Source: Klebsiella oxytoca NBRC 105695
Lineage (GTDB): Bacteria; Pseudomonadota; Gammaproteobacteria; Enterobacterales; Enterobacteriaceae
Assembly: GCF_001598695.1 (NCBI RefSeq)
Contig: NZ_BCZK01000006.1
Location: forward strand, 248,001 to 312,000
Direction of reading: 5' to 3'
Length of the DNA: 64,000 nt
The translations under genes were made by a program, and so were the position numbers. Below are positions 9,869 through 19,325 of the stretch, in pieces; positions within the stretch are counted from its first letter, which is position 1, and each line of letters starts with the position of its first letter. Below the pieces are notes generated by a model. That model was given only the letters and a program-made list of their open reading frames with translations, was not told the origin of the DNA and did no database searches.

Positions 9869-10621
9869 ATGGCTGTAACTAAGCTGGTACTCGTTCGTCA
9901 CGGCGAAAGCCAATGGAATAACGAAAACCGTTTCACCGGTTGGTATGACGTTGACCTGTCTGAAAAAGGCGTTGGTGAAGCAAAAGCGGCCGGTAAGCTG
10001 CTGAAAGAAGAAGGCTTCAGCTTCGACTTTGCTTATACCTCTGTGCTGAAACGTGCCATCCACACCCTGTGGAACGTGCTGGACGAACTGGATCAGGCCT
10101 GGCTGCCGGTTGAGAAATCCTGGAAACTGAACGAACGCCACTACGGTGCGCTGCAGGGCCTGAACAAAGCGGAAACCGCTGAAAAATACGGTGACGAACA
10201 GGTTAAACAGTGGCGTCGCGGCTTTGCGGTAACGCCGCCGGAGCTGACCAAAGACGATGAGCGCTATCCGGGCCACGATCCGCGCTACGCCAAACTGACC
10301 GATGCAGAACTGCCGACGACCGAGAGTCTGGCGCTGACCATCGACCGCGTCGTGCCATACTGGAACGAAACGATTCTGCCGCGTCTGAAAAGCGGTGAGC
10401 GCGTGATTATCGCCGCTCACGGCAACTCCCTGCGTGCGCTGGTGAAATACCTCGACAATATGGGCGAAGCAGAGATCCTTGAACTGAACATCCCGACTGG
10501 CGTACCGCTGGTGTATGAGTTTGACGAAAACTTTAAGCCGATCAAACACTACTATCTGGGTAACGCCGACGAGATCGCCGCGAAAGCGGCTGCCGTTGCC
10601 AACCAGGGCAAAGCGAAGTAA
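9869..10621 (+). CDS. gpmA: 2,3-bisphosphoglycerate-dependent phosphoglycerate mutase GpmA
   Basis: GpmA interconverts 3- and 2-phosphoglycerate in glycolysis, in the cytoplasm. The 250-residue product has the phosphohistidine signature [10 protein letters not shown] (His 11), the ERHYGALQG active-site segment (near residue 89) and the second catalytic His in [10 protein letters not shown] (near 184). The start at 9869 is chosen because GAGGAG lies 7-8 bases upstream and the length then equals E. coli GpmA. The codon choice is strongly biased, as expected for an abundant enzyme. Regulation by Fur and an ERIC-bearing leader is suggested by the upstream sequence. Confidence 0.98.
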   Translation: MAVTKLVLVRHGESQWNNENRFTGWYDVDLSEKGVGEAKAAGKLLKEEGFSFDFAYTSVLKRAIHTLWNVLDELDQAWLPVEKSWKLNERHYGALQGLNKAETAEKYGDEQVKQWRRGFAVTPPELTKDDERYPGHDPRYAKLTDAELPTTESLALTIDRVVPYWNETILPRLKSGERVIIAAHGNSLRALVKYLDNMGEAEILELNIPTGVPLVYEFDENFKPIKHYYLGNADEIAAKAAAVANQGKAK

Positions 10622-10635
10622 TACTCGCAGGATGT

Positions 10636-10668
10636 AAAAAAAGCGTGGAGCAATCCACGCTTTTTTTT
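10636..10668. terminator. Bidirectional terminator between gpmA and aroG
   Basis: A GCGTGGA/TCCACGC hairpin is flanked by seven A on the left and eight T on the right, so it can end the convergent gpmA and aroG transcripts. Confidence 0.88.
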
Positions 10669-10686
10669 GCGCCGTTCGCTGCAGAC

Positions 10687-11739
10687 TTAACCGCGACGCG
10701 CTTTTACCGCCCCGGCCAGCTGGCGAAGTAGCGTATCGGTATCTTCCCAGCCGATGCAGGCATCGGTAATACTTTTACCGTAGGTCAGCGGTTCGCCGCT
10801 TTCAAGACTCTGATTGCCTTCCACCAGGTGGCTTTCAATCATCACGCCCATAATCGACCGCTCGCCGCCGGCAACCTGCTGACATACGTCAGCGCCGACA
10901 TCCATCTGCTTTTTAAACTGTTTGCTGGAGTTGGCGTGGCTGAAATCAATCATAATTTGAGCGGGCAGACCTGCTTTCGCCAGACCGACCTTCACTTCGG
11001 CAACGTGCTGCGCGCTGTAGTTCGGCTCTTTTCCGCCGCGCAGGATAATATGGCAATCGCTATTACCGCTGGTGTTCACAATTGCCGAATGCCCCCATTT
11101 GGTCACCGACAGGAAGCAGTGCGGCGCGCCGGCGGCGTTAATGGCGTCGATAGCCACTTTGATGGTTCCGTCGGTGCCGTTTTTAAATCCGACCGGGCAG
11201 GACAGACCGGAAGAGAGCTCACGATGCACCTGCGACTCCGTGGTCCGCGCGCCAATCGCGCCCCAGCTCATCAGATCGGCAAGATACTGCGGCGTGATCA
11301 TATCGAGGAATTCCCCCGCCGCGGGCAGCCCGCTGTCGTTGATATCAAGCAGCAGCTTGCGCGCGATACGCAGGCCATCGTTGATGCGGAAGCTGTTATC
11401 CATATGCGGATCGTTGATCAGCCCTTTCCAGCCGACGGTGGTACGCGGTTTCTCAAAATAAACGCGCATCACGATTTCCAGCTCGCCTTTTAGCTCTTCA
11501 CGAAGCTTAAGCAGACGTTCAGCATACTCTTTTGCCGCCGCCGGATCGTGAATGGAGCAGGGCCCAATGACCACCAGCAGGCGATCGTCATTCCCTTTCA
11601 GGATCTGATGGATCGCTTTACGAGCATGCGCAACGGTATTGGCAGCATTTTCGGTAGCGGGGAATTTTTCCAGGAGCGCAACGGGAGGTAATAATTCGTT
11701 GATCTCTTTAATACGTAAATCGTCGTTCTGATAATTCAT
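10687..11739 (-). CDS. aroG: Phe-sensitive 3-deoxy-7-phosphoheptulonate synthase AroG
   Basis: AroG condenses phosphoenolpyruvate and erythrose-4-phosphate to DAHP, the first step of aromatic amino acid synthesis, and is feedback-inhibited by phenylalanine. The 350-residue product is a class I DAHP synthase with the GPCSIHD loop (near residue 59), the KPRTTVGWKG substrate-binding segment and metal-ligand residues in DFSHANSSK. The start at 11739 gives the E. coli length and N-terminus MNYQNDDLRIKEI; an upstream in-frame ATG at 11805 was rejected. A TyrR box lies about 70 bp upstream. Confidence 0.97.
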   Translation of the reverse strand: MNYQNDDLRIKEINELLPPVALLEKFPATENAANTVAHARKAIHQILKGNDDRLLVVIGPCSIHDPAAAKEYAERLLKLREELKGELEIVMRVYFEKPRTTVGWKGLINDPHMDNSFRINDGLRIARKLLLDINDSGLPAAGEFLDMITPQYLADLMSWGAIGARTTESQVHRELSSGLSCPVGFKNGTDGTIKVAIDAINAAGAPHCFLSVTKWGHSAIVNTSGNSDCHIILRGGKEPNYSAQHVAEVKVGLAKAGLPAQIMIDFSHANSSKQFKKQMDVGADVCQQVAGGERSIMGVMIESHLVEGNQSLESGEPLTYGKSITDACIGWEDTDTLLRQLAGAVKARRG

Positions 11740-12054
11740 CTTATTTCCAGCGTTGCCATACTTATCCAGTGAAATGCAATCCCTCCAATCTATCTCTTCA
11801 TGCAAAAAGTGTAAACGTGATTTTACAGTAGCGGCAGAATATTCCTGGAAATAGGCTAAAAAACGCCATAAAGTCGCGGAATAGTGGCCGCAAGCTATAA
11901 TTTTTAACTGTTAGAACTTAATTTTCTTTAGCATTCAGCATTATATATTAATGCCGCTCGCTATCACCGAAGCTTTAACCACAACGAGTCAAACCTCCGG
12001 CAAATGCACTGTTGGAAGAGGTAATTCGACAAATCGACATAACAGGAGCATCCA
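11740..12054. other. aroG-ybgS divergent intergenic region
   Basis: This 315-bp stretch holds the TyrR box and presumably the promoters of aroG (minus) and ybgS (plus). A TATAAT-like hexamer occurs near 11896, but no convincing paired -35 was found. No gene was seen in it. Confidence 0.6.
11810..11827 (-). promoter_or_regulatory. TyrR box upstream of aroG
   Basis: The 18-base site TGTAAACGTGATTTTACA is a perfect match to the TyrR strong-box consensus TGTAAA-N6-TTTACA. TyrR represses aroG in E. coli in response to phenylalanine. Confidence 0.9.
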
Positions 12055-12426
12055 ATGAAAATGAATAAGCTAACCAGTCTTCTCCTCGCAGCAACCCTTG
12101 GTCTGGCCAGCGGCGCGGCCCTGGCCGCCGATACCGGGGCGCAGTCGAATAATGGGCAAGCGAATGCAGCGGCCGACGCGGGCCAGGTCGCCCCCGATGC
12201 GCGTGAAAACGTGGCGCCAAACAACGTCGACAACGGTAAAATCAACTCCGGTTCCACCGATACCAACGGCACCATGCTCCACCCTGACGGCTCGACCATG
12301 AACCATGACGGCATGTCGAGCGACGAAGTGCACAAAAATTCAATGTGCAAAGATGGCCGCTGTCCGGATACTGATAAAAAAGTCGGTCAGGACGAAGCGA
12401 CGAAAACCGACGGTACCACCCAGTAA
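12055..12426 (+). CDS. ybgS: Exported protein YbgS
   Basis: This is a 123-residue exported protein of unknown function, conserved in enterobacteria and annotated as a homeobox-like or stress-related protein in E. coli. It has a clear signal peptide (hydrophobic core [12 protein letters not shown], cleavage after ALA near residue 24). The mature part is very polar and rich in Asn, Asp and Gly, with a CKDGRCPD motif near residue 99 that could form a disulfide in the periplasm. The ribosome binding site AGGAG is six bases upstream. It is monocistronic with its own terminator. Confidence 0.9.
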   Translation: MKMNKLTSLLLAATLGLASGAALAADTGAQSNNGQANAAADAGQVAPDARENVAPNNVDNGKINSGSTDTNGTMLHPDGSTMNHDGMSSDEVHKNSMCKDGRCPDTDKKVGQDEATKTDGTTQ

Positions 12427-12448
12427 GCTGAGTGCCGGACACCAGGGA

Positions 12449-12473
12449 GGAGAGCTAAGGCTCTCCTTTTTTT
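12449..12473 (+). terminator. Terminator of ybgS
   Basis: A GGAGAG/CTCTCC hairpin with a six-base loop is followed by seven T, 22 bases after the ybgS stop. Confidence 0.88.
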
Positions 12474-12544
12474 CATTTTATTTACCCCAGAAAGGGAATC
12501 ATGTCATAAAGTAATCATCAAAATAATAATGTAGGGAAGGCACC

Positions 12545-13489
12545 ATGGGGCAATCACACTCGCATAATTCTGCGCAACCCACCGAAGATAAAAATGCCCG
12601 TCGGCTACTGCTGGCGTTCTGCGTTACTGCCGGGTTCATGGTGGTTGAGGTCGCAGGCGGACTCATTTCAGGTTCACTGGCGCTGCTGGCCGATGCCGGG
12701 CATATGTTGACGGACGCAGCAGCGCTGCTGTTCGCCTTTCTGGCAGTGCGTTTCGCCAGTCGACCGCCGAATGCGCAACATACCTTTGGCTGGCTGCGGC
12801 TGACCACGCTGGCGGCTTTTCTCAATGCCATTGCTTTAGTGGTCATTACGATCCTCATCGTCTGGGAGGCCATTCAGCGCTTTCATCATCCGCAGCCGGT
12901 GGCCGGTAAAACGATGATGGTTATTGCGGTTGCCGGCCTGCTGGCCAATATTCTGGCCTTTTGGATCCTGCATCGCGGCAGTGAAGAACGTAATCTCAAT
13001 GTGCGGGCCGCCGCTCTGCATGTGCTGGGGGATTTACTCGGCTCGGTCGGGGCGATTATTGCCGCTATCGTGATCCTTACGACCGGCTGGACGCCTATCG
13101 ACCCCATCCTGTCCGTGCTGGTATCGTGCCTGGTTTTGCGCAGCGCCTGGCGTTTGCTGCAGGAGAGCGTCAACGAACTGCTGGAGGGGGCGCCGCGCTC
13201 GCTTGATGTTGAGGCACTAAAACGCGATCTGCGTCGCTCAATACCGGAGGTGCGCGATGTACATCACGTCCACGCCTGGCTGGTCGGCGAAAAAACGGTG
13301 ATGACGCTGCACGTGCAGGTGGTACCGCCGCACGATCACGATGGCCTGCTGGAACGGATCCAACATTTCTTACAGCATAAGTACGAAATTGGACACGTAA
13401 CGGTGCAGATGGAGTATCAACCCTGCAGCGGCCCGGAGTGCCGTCTCAACATGACGCACGCCGGGCATGGCCATCACCATCACCACTAG
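12545..13489 (+). CDS. zitB: Zinc efflux transporter ZitB (CDF family)
   Basis: ZitB is an inner-membrane cation diffusion facilitator that exports Zn(II) in exchange for protons. The 314-residue product has six membrane helices, with the CDF metal-site motif [13 protein letters not shown] in helix 2 (near residue 50) and [11 protein letters not shown] in helix 5 (near 160). A cytoplasmic C-terminal domain follows. His-rich ends (HSHN at the start, GHGHHHHH at the end) are typical. The coding end overlaps the convergent pnuC gene by four bases, so the two stop codons share the sequence CTAG. Confidence 0.96.
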   Translation: MGQSHSHNSAQPTEDKNARRLLLAFCVTAGFMVVEVAGGLISGSLALLADAGHMLTDAAALLFAFLAVRFASRPPNAQHTFGWLRLTTLAAFLNAIALVVITILIVWEAIQRFHHPQPVAGKTMMVIAVAGLLANILAFWILHRGSEERNLNVRAAALHVLGDLLGSVGAIIAAIVILTTGWTPIDPILSVLVSCLVLRSAWRLLQESVNELLEGAPRSLDVEALKRDLRRSIPEVRDVHHVHAWLVGEKTVMTLHVQVVPPHDHDGLLERIQHFLQHKYEIGHVTVQMEYQPCSGPECRLNMTHAGHGHHHHH

Positions 13490-14205
13490 CGGGAAAACGC
13501 GCGAGAGCCTCGCTCACGCGCGCTATTAATCCACATCCGGCTGCCGTTGAGGGCGATGAATGTCAGAATCAAATATTCGAGCGACATCGCATAAACCCCC
13601 TGGAGGGCGAAAATAACGACGCTAATAACGTTGATGATCACCCACAGCAGCCAGTTTTCAACGTATTTTCGGGTCATCAGAATCATCGCCGCAATCGAGA
13701 GTACCATCATGCAGGAGTCCCAGAACGGGAATGCGTCTGGCTGCAGCGCCGGCATAACGACCTGCAGGCCCAGGGCGTGCATCAGCGCAACGGCAATCCT
13801 GGTCAGATACGCAAAAACCGGATCGATAAATAGCGTCATCAGGCCAATCGCCACCACGCAGGCCGCCAGCCAGCCTAACGCTTTCGGCAGCGGTAGCCAG
13901 CGGATTTGCAGCTCAGCCTGGTTATCGCTGGTCTGTCGTGACCAGGCATACCAGCCGTAGACGTTGGCAACAAAGAAGAAGACCTGGAGCAGAAGGCTGG
14001 CGTACAGCTGGATCTGAAAAAAGATAATGGCAAACAGCGTGACGTTGATTAACCCAAAGGCATAGTTGACGATCTTCTCCAGGCTCGCCAGCCAGATACA
14101 CAGCAGGCCTGCGATAGTACCGACGGCTTCAATCCACGACAGATCATAGCCCCCGGCGCCAATGGGTATGTGAACTAAAATATTCTGCGTACTAAAAAAA
14201 TCCAT
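13486..14205 (-). CDS. pnuC: Nicotinamide riboside transporter PnuC
   Basis: PnuC is an inner-membrane facilitator that takes up nicotinamide riboside for NAD salvage. The 239-residue product is almost entirely hydrophobic with about seven helices and contains the PnuC-family segment [20 protein letters not shown] (near residues 90-110) and the conserved YGWYAW. It follows nadA by 35 bp in a nadA-pnuC operon and should be repressed by NadR. The ribosome binding site GGGGAT precedes the start. Confidence 0.96.
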   Translation of the reverse strand: MDFFSTQNILVHIPIGAGGYDLSWIEAVGTIAGLLCIWLASLEKIVNYAFGLINVTLFAIIFFQIQLYASLLLQVFFFVANVYGWYAWSRQTSDNQAELQIRWLPLPKALGWLAACVVAIGLMTLFIDPVFAYLTRIAVALMHALGLQVVMPALQPDAFPFWDSCMMVLSIAAMILMTRKYVENWLLWVIINVISVVIFALQGVYAMSLEYLILTFIALNGSRMWINSARERGSRAFSR

Positions 14206-14240
14206 CTTATCCCCAGAGCGTACTGTGACGCAGTAATGAA

Positions 14241-15284
14241 CTATCCCCGAAGTGTAGCCGCAAAATCGAGCATTCTGTTTAGCGGAACCAGCGCCCCGGT
14301 ACGCAGCTGTTCATCAACATGAATTTCATGTTCAGCGCCCCCGTTCTCCAGCGCTTCAGCAATGGCCTGCAGGCCATTCATCGCCATCCACGGACAGTGC
14401 GCGCAGCTGCGGCAGGTCGCCCCTTCGCCTGCCGTAGGGGCTTCCAGCAGCTCTTTTTCCGGCACCGCCTGCTGCATTTTGTAAAAAATACCCCGGTCGG
14501 TGGCGACAATCAGCTGCTGGTGCGGGAGCGTTTTTGCCGCACTGATTAACTGGCTGGTTGAACCTACCGCATCGGCCATATCGACGATCGCCTGCGGTGA
14601 TTCCGGGTGAACCAGAACCGCAGCCTGCGGATATAGCGCTTTCATTCTTGCCAGCGCTTGAGTTTTGAATTCATCATGAACAATACAGGCCCCATGCCAG
14701 CACAGCACGTCGGCGCCGGTCTGTTTTTGCACGTAGCTGCCCAGATGGCGGTCCGGCGCCCAGAGGATTTTTTCCCCCATGCTATCCAGATGCTCAATGA
14801 GTTCCACTGCGATACTGGAGGTCACAACCCAGTCGGCGCGAGCCTTAACCGCCGCAGAGGTATTGGCATAGACCACAACGGTGCGGTCCGGGTGAGCGTC
14901 GCAAAAAGCGCTGAACGCCTCGATCGGGCAGCCAAGATCCAATGAACACTCCGCCTGCAGCGTGGGCATCAGGATGGTTTTTTCCGGGCTGAGGATTTTC
15001 GCCGTTTCTCCCATAAACCGTACGCCGGCGACCAGCAGCGTAGAGGCGGAATGTCGGGCGCCGAAGCGCGCCATTTCCAGAGAGTCGGAGATGCAGCCAC
15101 CGGTCTCTTCAGCCAGTTGTTGAATTTCGGGGTCGGTATAGTAATGGGCCACCATTGCCGCATCGCGTTCACGCAGCAGGCGTTTAATTTTTTCACGATA
15201 GAAGTGCTTCTCATCGCGGTTTAACGGCATGGGCTTGGGGGGAAAGGGATAAATTGCCGCTTCCGGATCAAACATTACGCTCAT
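14241..15284 (-). CDS. nadA: Quinolinate synthase NadA
   Basis: NadA condenses iminoaspartate with dihydroxyacetone phosphate to give quinolinate in de novo NAD synthesis. The 347-residue cytoplasmic product carries a [4Fe-4S] cluster. Candidate ligand cysteines occur in LQAECSLD (near residue 113), HGACIVHDE (near 200) and the [10 protein letters not shown] motif (near 291-297). The start at 15284 gives the E. coli N-terminus MSVMFDP; the longer frame to 15344 reaches into the control region. The ribosome binding site (GAGACTGCAAG) is weak. A NadR box lies 74 bp upstream. Confidence 0.97.
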   Translation of the reverse strand: MSVMFDPEAAIYPFPPKPMPLNRDEKHFYREKIKRLLRERDAAMVAHYYTDPEIQQLAEETGGCISDSLEMARFGARHSASTLLVAGVRFMGETAKILSPEKTILMPTLQAECSLDLGCPIEAFSAFCDAHPDRTVVVYANTSAAVKARADWVVTSSIAVELIEHLDSMGEKILWAPDRHLGSYVQKQTGADVLCWHGACIVHDEFKTQALARMKALYPQAAVLVHPESPQAIVDMADAVGSTSQLISAAKTLPHQQLIVATDRGIFYKMQQAVPEKELLEAPTAGEGATCRSCAHCPWMAMNGLQAIAEALENGGAEHEIHVDEQLRTGALVPLNRMLDFAATLRG

Positions 15285-15357
15285 CTTGCAGTCTCGTTTC
15301 ACTGGCTTAACTTGAAAACCGCAATAACGCCCGCAAAACGGCATTATTCGGTAATGG

Positions 15358-15375
15358 TGTTTTATATGCTAAACA
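15358..15375 (-). promoter_or_regulatory. NadR operator upstream of nadA
   Basis: The 18-base site TGTTTTATATGCTAAACA matches the NadR consensus TGTTTA-N6-TAAACA at 11 of 12 defined positions. NadR represses nadA-pnuC when NAD is plentiful. Confidence 0.85.
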
Positions 15376-15428
15376 AGATAGCCGATTGTGCAGAAAATGT
15401 CGTGAGGAATTTTGCCCTCAGGGACCAT

Positions 15429-15464
15429 TTCCCGGAGGCGATGCTGCGCATCTGTCCGGGCTAC
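15429..15464. repeat. REP-like palindrome between nadA and the tRNA cluster
   Basis: The sequence CCCGGAGGCGATGCTGCG ... TGTCCGGGCTAC has the form of an enterobacterial REP/BIME unit, with CCCGGA/TCCGGG arms. It lies in non-coding DNA downstream of the tRNA terminator and upstream of nadA. Confidence 0.65.
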
Positions 15465-15568
15465 TGGCCTGTGCCAATTGTAGCCACGGTAAACACAGTG
15501 CGACGGTAGAATAACGCAGCATTAAAGTATTGCGGATTATTGTGATTTTCGAGGAAATGGCAGATAGC

Positions 15569-15595
15569 AAAAAAGCGCCTTTAGGGCGCTTTTTT
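15569..15595 (-). terminator. Terminator of the Lys/Val tRNA operon
   Basis: An AGCGCC/GGCGCT hairpin flanked by A and T runs lies immediately after the last tRNA-Lys on the minus strand. Confidence 0.9.
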
Positions 15596-15599
15596 GCAT

Positions 15600-15675
15600 T
15601 GGTGGGTCGTGCAGGATTCGAACCTGCGACCAATTGATTAAAAGTCAACTGCTCTACCAACTGAGCTAACGACCC
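15600..15675 (-). tRNA. tRNA-Lys (anticodon UUU), fifth in the operon
   Basis: A 76-base tRNA with encoded CCA end and anticodon TTT in the loop context CTTTTAA. Acceptor GGGTCGT pairs with ACGACCC. It is identical to the other Lys copies here and corresponds to the lysT/W/Y/Z/Q family of E. coli. Confidence 0.98.
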
Positions 15676-15710
15676 CTTGCGGGTTTACTGCTAACTGGAA
15701 CGATTCAGGA

Positions 15711-15783
15711 TGGTGCGTCGTGCAGGATGACTCGGCTTTGCCTCGCCCTACGGGCCGTTGCTGACGCAACGTTATCCTTCACG
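15711..15783 (-). repeat. tRNA-tail repeat, copy 1 (rtT-like)
   Basis: This is a spacer repeat of about 73 bp. On the minus strand it begins GTGAAGGATAACGTTGCGTC and ends with a copy of the last 17 bases of tRNA-Lys (TCCTGCACGACGCACCA here, one base changed). Two more copies lie at 15932-16003 and 16211-16283. Confidence 0.75.
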
Positions 15784-15809
15784 CTTACTACCCGCCCTCA
15801 GCTGAGGAT

Positions 15810-15885
15810 TGGTGGGTCGTGCAGGATTCGAACCTGCGACCAATTGATTAAAAGTCAACTGCTCTACCAACTGAGCTAACGACCC
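15810..15885 (-). tRNA. tRNA-Lys (anticodon UUU), fourth in the operon
   Basis: A 76-base tRNA with the same sequence as the other Lys copies, encoded CCA and anticodon TTT. It lies between spacer repeats. Confidence 0.98.
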
Positions 15886-15931
15886 GCTCGGGTACTGCCT
15901 GAATATTCTTCACTCGTCACCAATTCGAAAT

Positions 15932-16003
15932 TGGTGGGTCGTGCAGGATGACTCGCTTTCGCTCGCCCTATGGGCCGTTGCTGACGCAACGTTATCCTTC
16001 ACG
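15932..16003 (-). repeat. tRNA-tail repeat, copy 2 (rtT-like)
   Basis: This is the second copy of the spacer repeat. It ends with an exact 17-base copy of the tRNA-Lys 3' end (TCCTGCACGACCCACCA on the minus strand), joined to the conserved core with GTTGCGTCAGCAAC. Confidence 0.75.
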
Positions 16004-16029
16004 TTTAACATCTGAGTTCAATGTTAAAT

Positions 16030-16105
16030 TGGTGGGTCGTGCAGGATTCGAACCTGCGACCAATTGATTAAAAGTCAACTGCTCTACCAACTGAGCTAAC
16101 GACCC
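16030..16105 (-). tRNA. tRNA-Lys (anticodon UUU), third in the operon
   Basis: A 76-base tRNA-Lys identical to its siblings. Only three bases separate it from the upstream tRNA-Val. Confidence 0.98.
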
Positions 16106-16108
16106 GAG

Positions 16109-16184
16109 TGGTGGGTGATGACGGGATCGAACCGCCGACCCCCTCCTTGTAAGGGAGGTGCTCTCCCAGCTGAGCTAATCACCC
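16109..16184 (-). tRNA. tRNA-Val (anticodon UAC), second in the operon
   Basis: A 76-base tRNA with acceptor GGGTGAT/ATCACCC, anticodon TAC in CTTACAA, and encoded CCA. It corresponds to valT/valZ of E. coli. Confidence 0.98.
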
Positions 16185-16210
16185 GATACTGCGCTGGATA
16201 CATCTTTTCA

Positions 16211-16283
16211 CGGTGGCTCGTGCAGGATGACTCGGCTTCGCCTCGCCCTACGTGCCGCTGCTGACGCAACGTTATCCTTCACG
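16211..16283 (-). repeat. tRNA-tail repeat, copy 3 (rtT-like)
   Basis: This is the third spacer copy, between the first tRNA-Lys and the tRNA-Val. Its tRNA-like tail reads TCCTGCACGAGCCACCG on the minus strand, so two bases differ from the tRNA end. The GTTGCGTCAGCA core is kept. Confidence 0.72.
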
Positions 16284-16311
16284 TTTTACTATCGCGTTCC
16301 ACCAGAACGAT

Positions 16312-16387
16312 TGGTGGGTCGTGCAGGATTCGAACCTGCGACCAATTGATTAAAAGTCAACTGCTCTACCAACTGAGCTAACGACCC
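16312..16387 (-). tRNA. tRNA-Lys (anticodon UUU), first in the operon
   Basis: A 76-base tRNA-Lys with encoded CCA. It is the promoter-proximal gene of the five-tRNA operon. Confidence 0.98.
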
Positions 16388-16438
16388 ACTATTTTTGTCG
16401 CTTTGGGCTTGTTCGATATCCCTTGGCAACGGCGGCAT

Positions 16439-16466
16439 ATATTACTGATTTCAGAATTCAGCGCAA
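16439..16466 (-). promoter_or_regulatory. Promoter of the tRNA operon
   Basis: On the minus strand, -35 TTGCGC and -10 TAATAT are 16 bp apart, followed shortly by a GC-rich stretch (GCCGCCG). A GC-rich discriminator is typical of stringently controlled stable-RNA promoters. Confidence 0.6.
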
Positions 16467-16514
16467 CAACAATTTAGATAAAGATTGCTTAACTGCTTAG
16501 GATTCATGCGACAA

Positions 16515-16540
16515 GACCAGAAATAATGCGATTTCTGGTC
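16515..16540. repeat. Perfect inverted repeat downstream of cpoB
   Basis: Ten-base arms GACCAGAAAT and ATTTCTGGTC are separated by six bases, ten bases after the cpoB stop. There is no T run on either side, so it is not a standard terminator. It may stabilise or end the tol-pal message. Confidence 0.55.
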
Positions 16541-16549
16541 ATGCCATAA

Positions 16550-17335
16550 TCATCCGAGCGCGTTAAGGCGTTTTTGCGCTTGTTTGGCTCCGTCGGTGCC
16601 AGGAAATTTACTGACCACCTGCTGATAAACCGCTTTGGCTTTTGCGGTATCGCCTTTGTCCTGCATGATTACGCCGACTTTAAACATCGCATCGGGCGCT
16701 TTCGGAGATTTAGGGTAGTTTTTCACCACGGAAGCGAAATAGTACGCCGCATCGTCCTTTTTACCCTTATTGTAATTCAGCTGACCGAGCCAGTAGTTGG
16801 CGTTCGGCTGATACGTTGAATCGGGGTACTTTTTGACGAAGTTCTGGAAAGCCGCCATCGCGTCGTCCTGGCGGGAAGCATCCTTCACCAGCGCGATAGC
16901 CGCGTTGTAATCGGTGTTTGCATCGCCGGTCGACGCCGGAGCGCCTGATGAAGCCGCTGGCGCGCTTGCCGCAGCGCCTTGCTCACTGGCTGACGACGGG
17001 CTTTGCGCGCCCGTCGCGCCGCCACCGCTGCTCAGACCGTCGATCTGCAGCAGGATCTGCTTCTGGCGTTCAACAACCTGATTCAGCTGATACTGGCTTT
17101 CCTGAATTTGGCCGCGCAGGGAATCAATATCGGACTGATTATCGGAGAGTTGTTGCTGGAGCTGGGTTAAAAGCTGGCTGTGCGCATTGGAAATACGCTC
17201 GAGTTGAGTGACACGGTCTTCGACCGAGCCTGAGCCGACACTACTGATTGGCGCCTGAGCAAAAGCGGCCCAGGGGGCCGCTATGCCAACCAGTAACGAC
17301 AGACTCAATAGATGATGTCTGAAGTTACTGCTCAT
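16550..17335 (-). CDS. cpoB: Cell division coordinator CpoB (YbgF)
   Basis: CpoB is a periplasmic protein that links the Tol-Pal system with peptidoglycan synthesis by PBP1B during division. The 261-residue product has a signal peptide (cleavage near AAFA, residue 26). A trimerising coiled coil rich in Gln follows (about 36-100), then a low-complexity Ala/Ser linker (105-135), and three tetratricopeptide repeats at the C-terminus (about 138-261; YWLGQLNYNKGKKDDAAYYF is one). It is the last gene of the tol-pal cluster, nine bases after pal. Confidence 0.95.
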   Translation of the reverse strand: MSSNFRHHLLSLSLLVGIAAPWAAFAQAPISSVGSGSVEDRVTQLERISNAHSQLLTQLQQQLSDNQSDIDSLRGQIQESQYQLNQVVERQKQILLQIDGLSSGGGATGAQSPSSASEQGAAASAPAASSGAPASTGDANTDYNAAIALVKDASRQDDAMAAFQNFVKKYPDSTYQPNANYWLGQLNYNKGKKDDAAYYFASVVKNYPKSPKAPDAMFKVGVIMQDKGDTAKAKAVYQQVVSKFPGTDGAKQAQKRLNALG

Positions 17336-17344
17336 GCAATTCTC

Positions 17345-17893
<549 letters not shown>

Positions 17894-17903
17894 TTATTTA
17901 TTA

Positions 17904-19196
17904 TCACAGATACGGCGACCAGGCAGGCGATTTTACCTGTCCATCAGTTGCCGGAAGACGCGCTTTGAAACGCCCATCTGTAGAAACCAGATTCAGCACG
18001 GATCCCATCCCCTGAGAAGAGCTGTAGATTACCATAGTGCCGTTAGGTGCCAGACTTGGCGTTTCATCTAAAAACGTTGATGACAGAACCTGCACACCAC
18101 CCGCTTCCAGATCTTGTTTGGCAATGTGCTGCTGACCACCGGCCGAGCTTACCATTACCATAGTTTTACCATCAGCGCTCACGTCAGCATCCTGGTTTTG
18201 TGAACCTTCCCAGGTAATACGCTGCGGCGTGCCGCCATTAATATTGACTTTATATACCTGCGGACGTCCCGCCTGGTCGGAAGTAAAGGCCAGATTCTGG
18301 CTATCCGGGAACCAGCTTGGTTCGGTGTTATTGCTACGACCATTGGTCACCTGGCGAATCTGACCGGATCCGAGGTCCATCACGTACAGGTTCAGGCTAC
18401 CGGTTTTCGACAGAGCGAAGGCCAGTTTGCTGCCGTCCGGCGAAAACGCCGGGGCGCCGTTGTGCTGCGGGAACGAAGCAATCTGACGAACGGAGCCGTT
18501 AGCCAGAGTCTGCACCACCAGCGCAGAACGACCGCTTTCAAAGGTTACATAGGCCAGTTTCGCACCATCCGGAGACCAGGCCGGAGACATCAGCGGCTGG
18601 GTGGAACGGTGAACGAGGAACTGGTTGTAACCATCGTAGTCGGATACGCGCAGTTCGTACGGGAACTGGCCGCCGTTCTTCTGCACCACGTAGGCGATAC
18701 GGGTACGGAAGGCGCCCTTGATGCCGGTCAGCTTTTCAAATACCGCGTCGCTGGCAGCGTGCGCGGCATAGCGCAGATACTGCTTAGTAACTTTAAATGA
18801 GTTCTGTGCAAGCACGGTACCCGGCGCGCCGCCGGTATCCACCAGCTGGTAGGCGACGTTATAGGAGCCGTCAGGGTTTTGCGTCACCTGACCCACCACA
18901 ACGGCGTCAATACCCAGCGCAGACCATGCCGCAGGCTGTACTTCCTGAGCGCTACCCGGCTGCTGAGGCAGGCGAGAGCGATCGAGCGGGTTAAACTTGC
19001 CGCTGTTGCGCAGGTCAGCCGCCACGATACCGCCCACATCTTCAGGTGCAGCACCCTGCCCCGCCCACTGGAACGGCACTACGCCGATTGGGCGTGCCGA
19101 GTCAACCCCTTGGGTAATCTCGATGCGTACTTCTGCGTGCAGCACTGCCGCCCACAGCATTAAAAAACCAAATGCTACTCGTAATGCCTGCTTCAT
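17904..19196 (-). CDS. tolB: Tol-Pal translocation protein TolB
   Basis: TolB is a periplasmic protein that shuttles between Pal and TolA. The 430-residue product has a signal peptide ending near LHA (residue 21), an N-terminal alpha/beta domain (to about 160) and a six-bladed beta-propeller with repeats such as [30 protein letters not shown] and [15 protein letters not shown]. Two adjacent ATG codons exist. The second (19196) is better spaced from GGGAG and gives the E. coli length. tolB follows tolA after 129 bp that include a hairpin. Confidence 0.96.
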   Translation of the reverse strand: MKQALRVAFGFLMLWAAVLHAEVRIEITQGVDSARPIGVVPFQWAGQGAAPEDVGGIVAADLRNSGKFNPLDRSRLPQQPGSAQEVQPAAWSALGIDAVVVGQVTQNPDGSYNVAYQLVDTGGAPGTVLAQNSFKVTKQYLRYAAHAASDAVFEKLTGIKGAFRTRIAYVVQKNGGQFPYELRVSDYDGYNQFLVHRSTQPLMSPAWSPDGAKLAYVTFESGRSALVVQTLANGSVRQIASFPQHNGAPAFSPDGSKLAFALSKTGSLNLYVMDLGSGQIRQVTNGRSNNTEPSWFPDSQNLAFTSDQAGRPQVYKVNINGGTPQRITWEGSQNQDADVSADGKTMVMVSSAGGQQHIAKQDLEAGGVQVLSSTFLDETPSLAPNGTMVIYSSSQGMGSVLNLVSTDGRFKARLPATDGQVKSPAWSPYL

Positions 19197-19297
19197 CATA
19201 TCTCCCTTATCCAGGCGGAAAGCCCACGATAATTTAGCAGAATGTTAACAAACCCAAATACACAAAACTACTAAAACCCTGTGACTACAATAGATTG

Positions 19298-19323
19298 TTT
19301 TTCCCCGCTTGCACGGGGAAAAA
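19298..19323. repeat. Hairpin just downstream of tolA
   Basis: Ten-base arms TTTTTCCCCG and CGGGGAAAAA surround a six-base loop, two bases from the tolA stop. The T run is on the 5' side on both strands, so it does not read as a classical terminator. It may be a stabilising or processing structure between tolA and tolB. Confidence 0.5.
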
Positions 19324-19325
19324 TA

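Noticed and set aside
15312-15509. 65-codon frame upstream of nadA
   Set aside because: It runs through the NadR operator and a REP-like palindrome and shows no conserved features.
15600-16387. CRISPR-like array from regularly repeated 70-80 bp units
   Set aside because: The repeats are tRNA genes and their spacer copies, not direct repeats with unique spacers.
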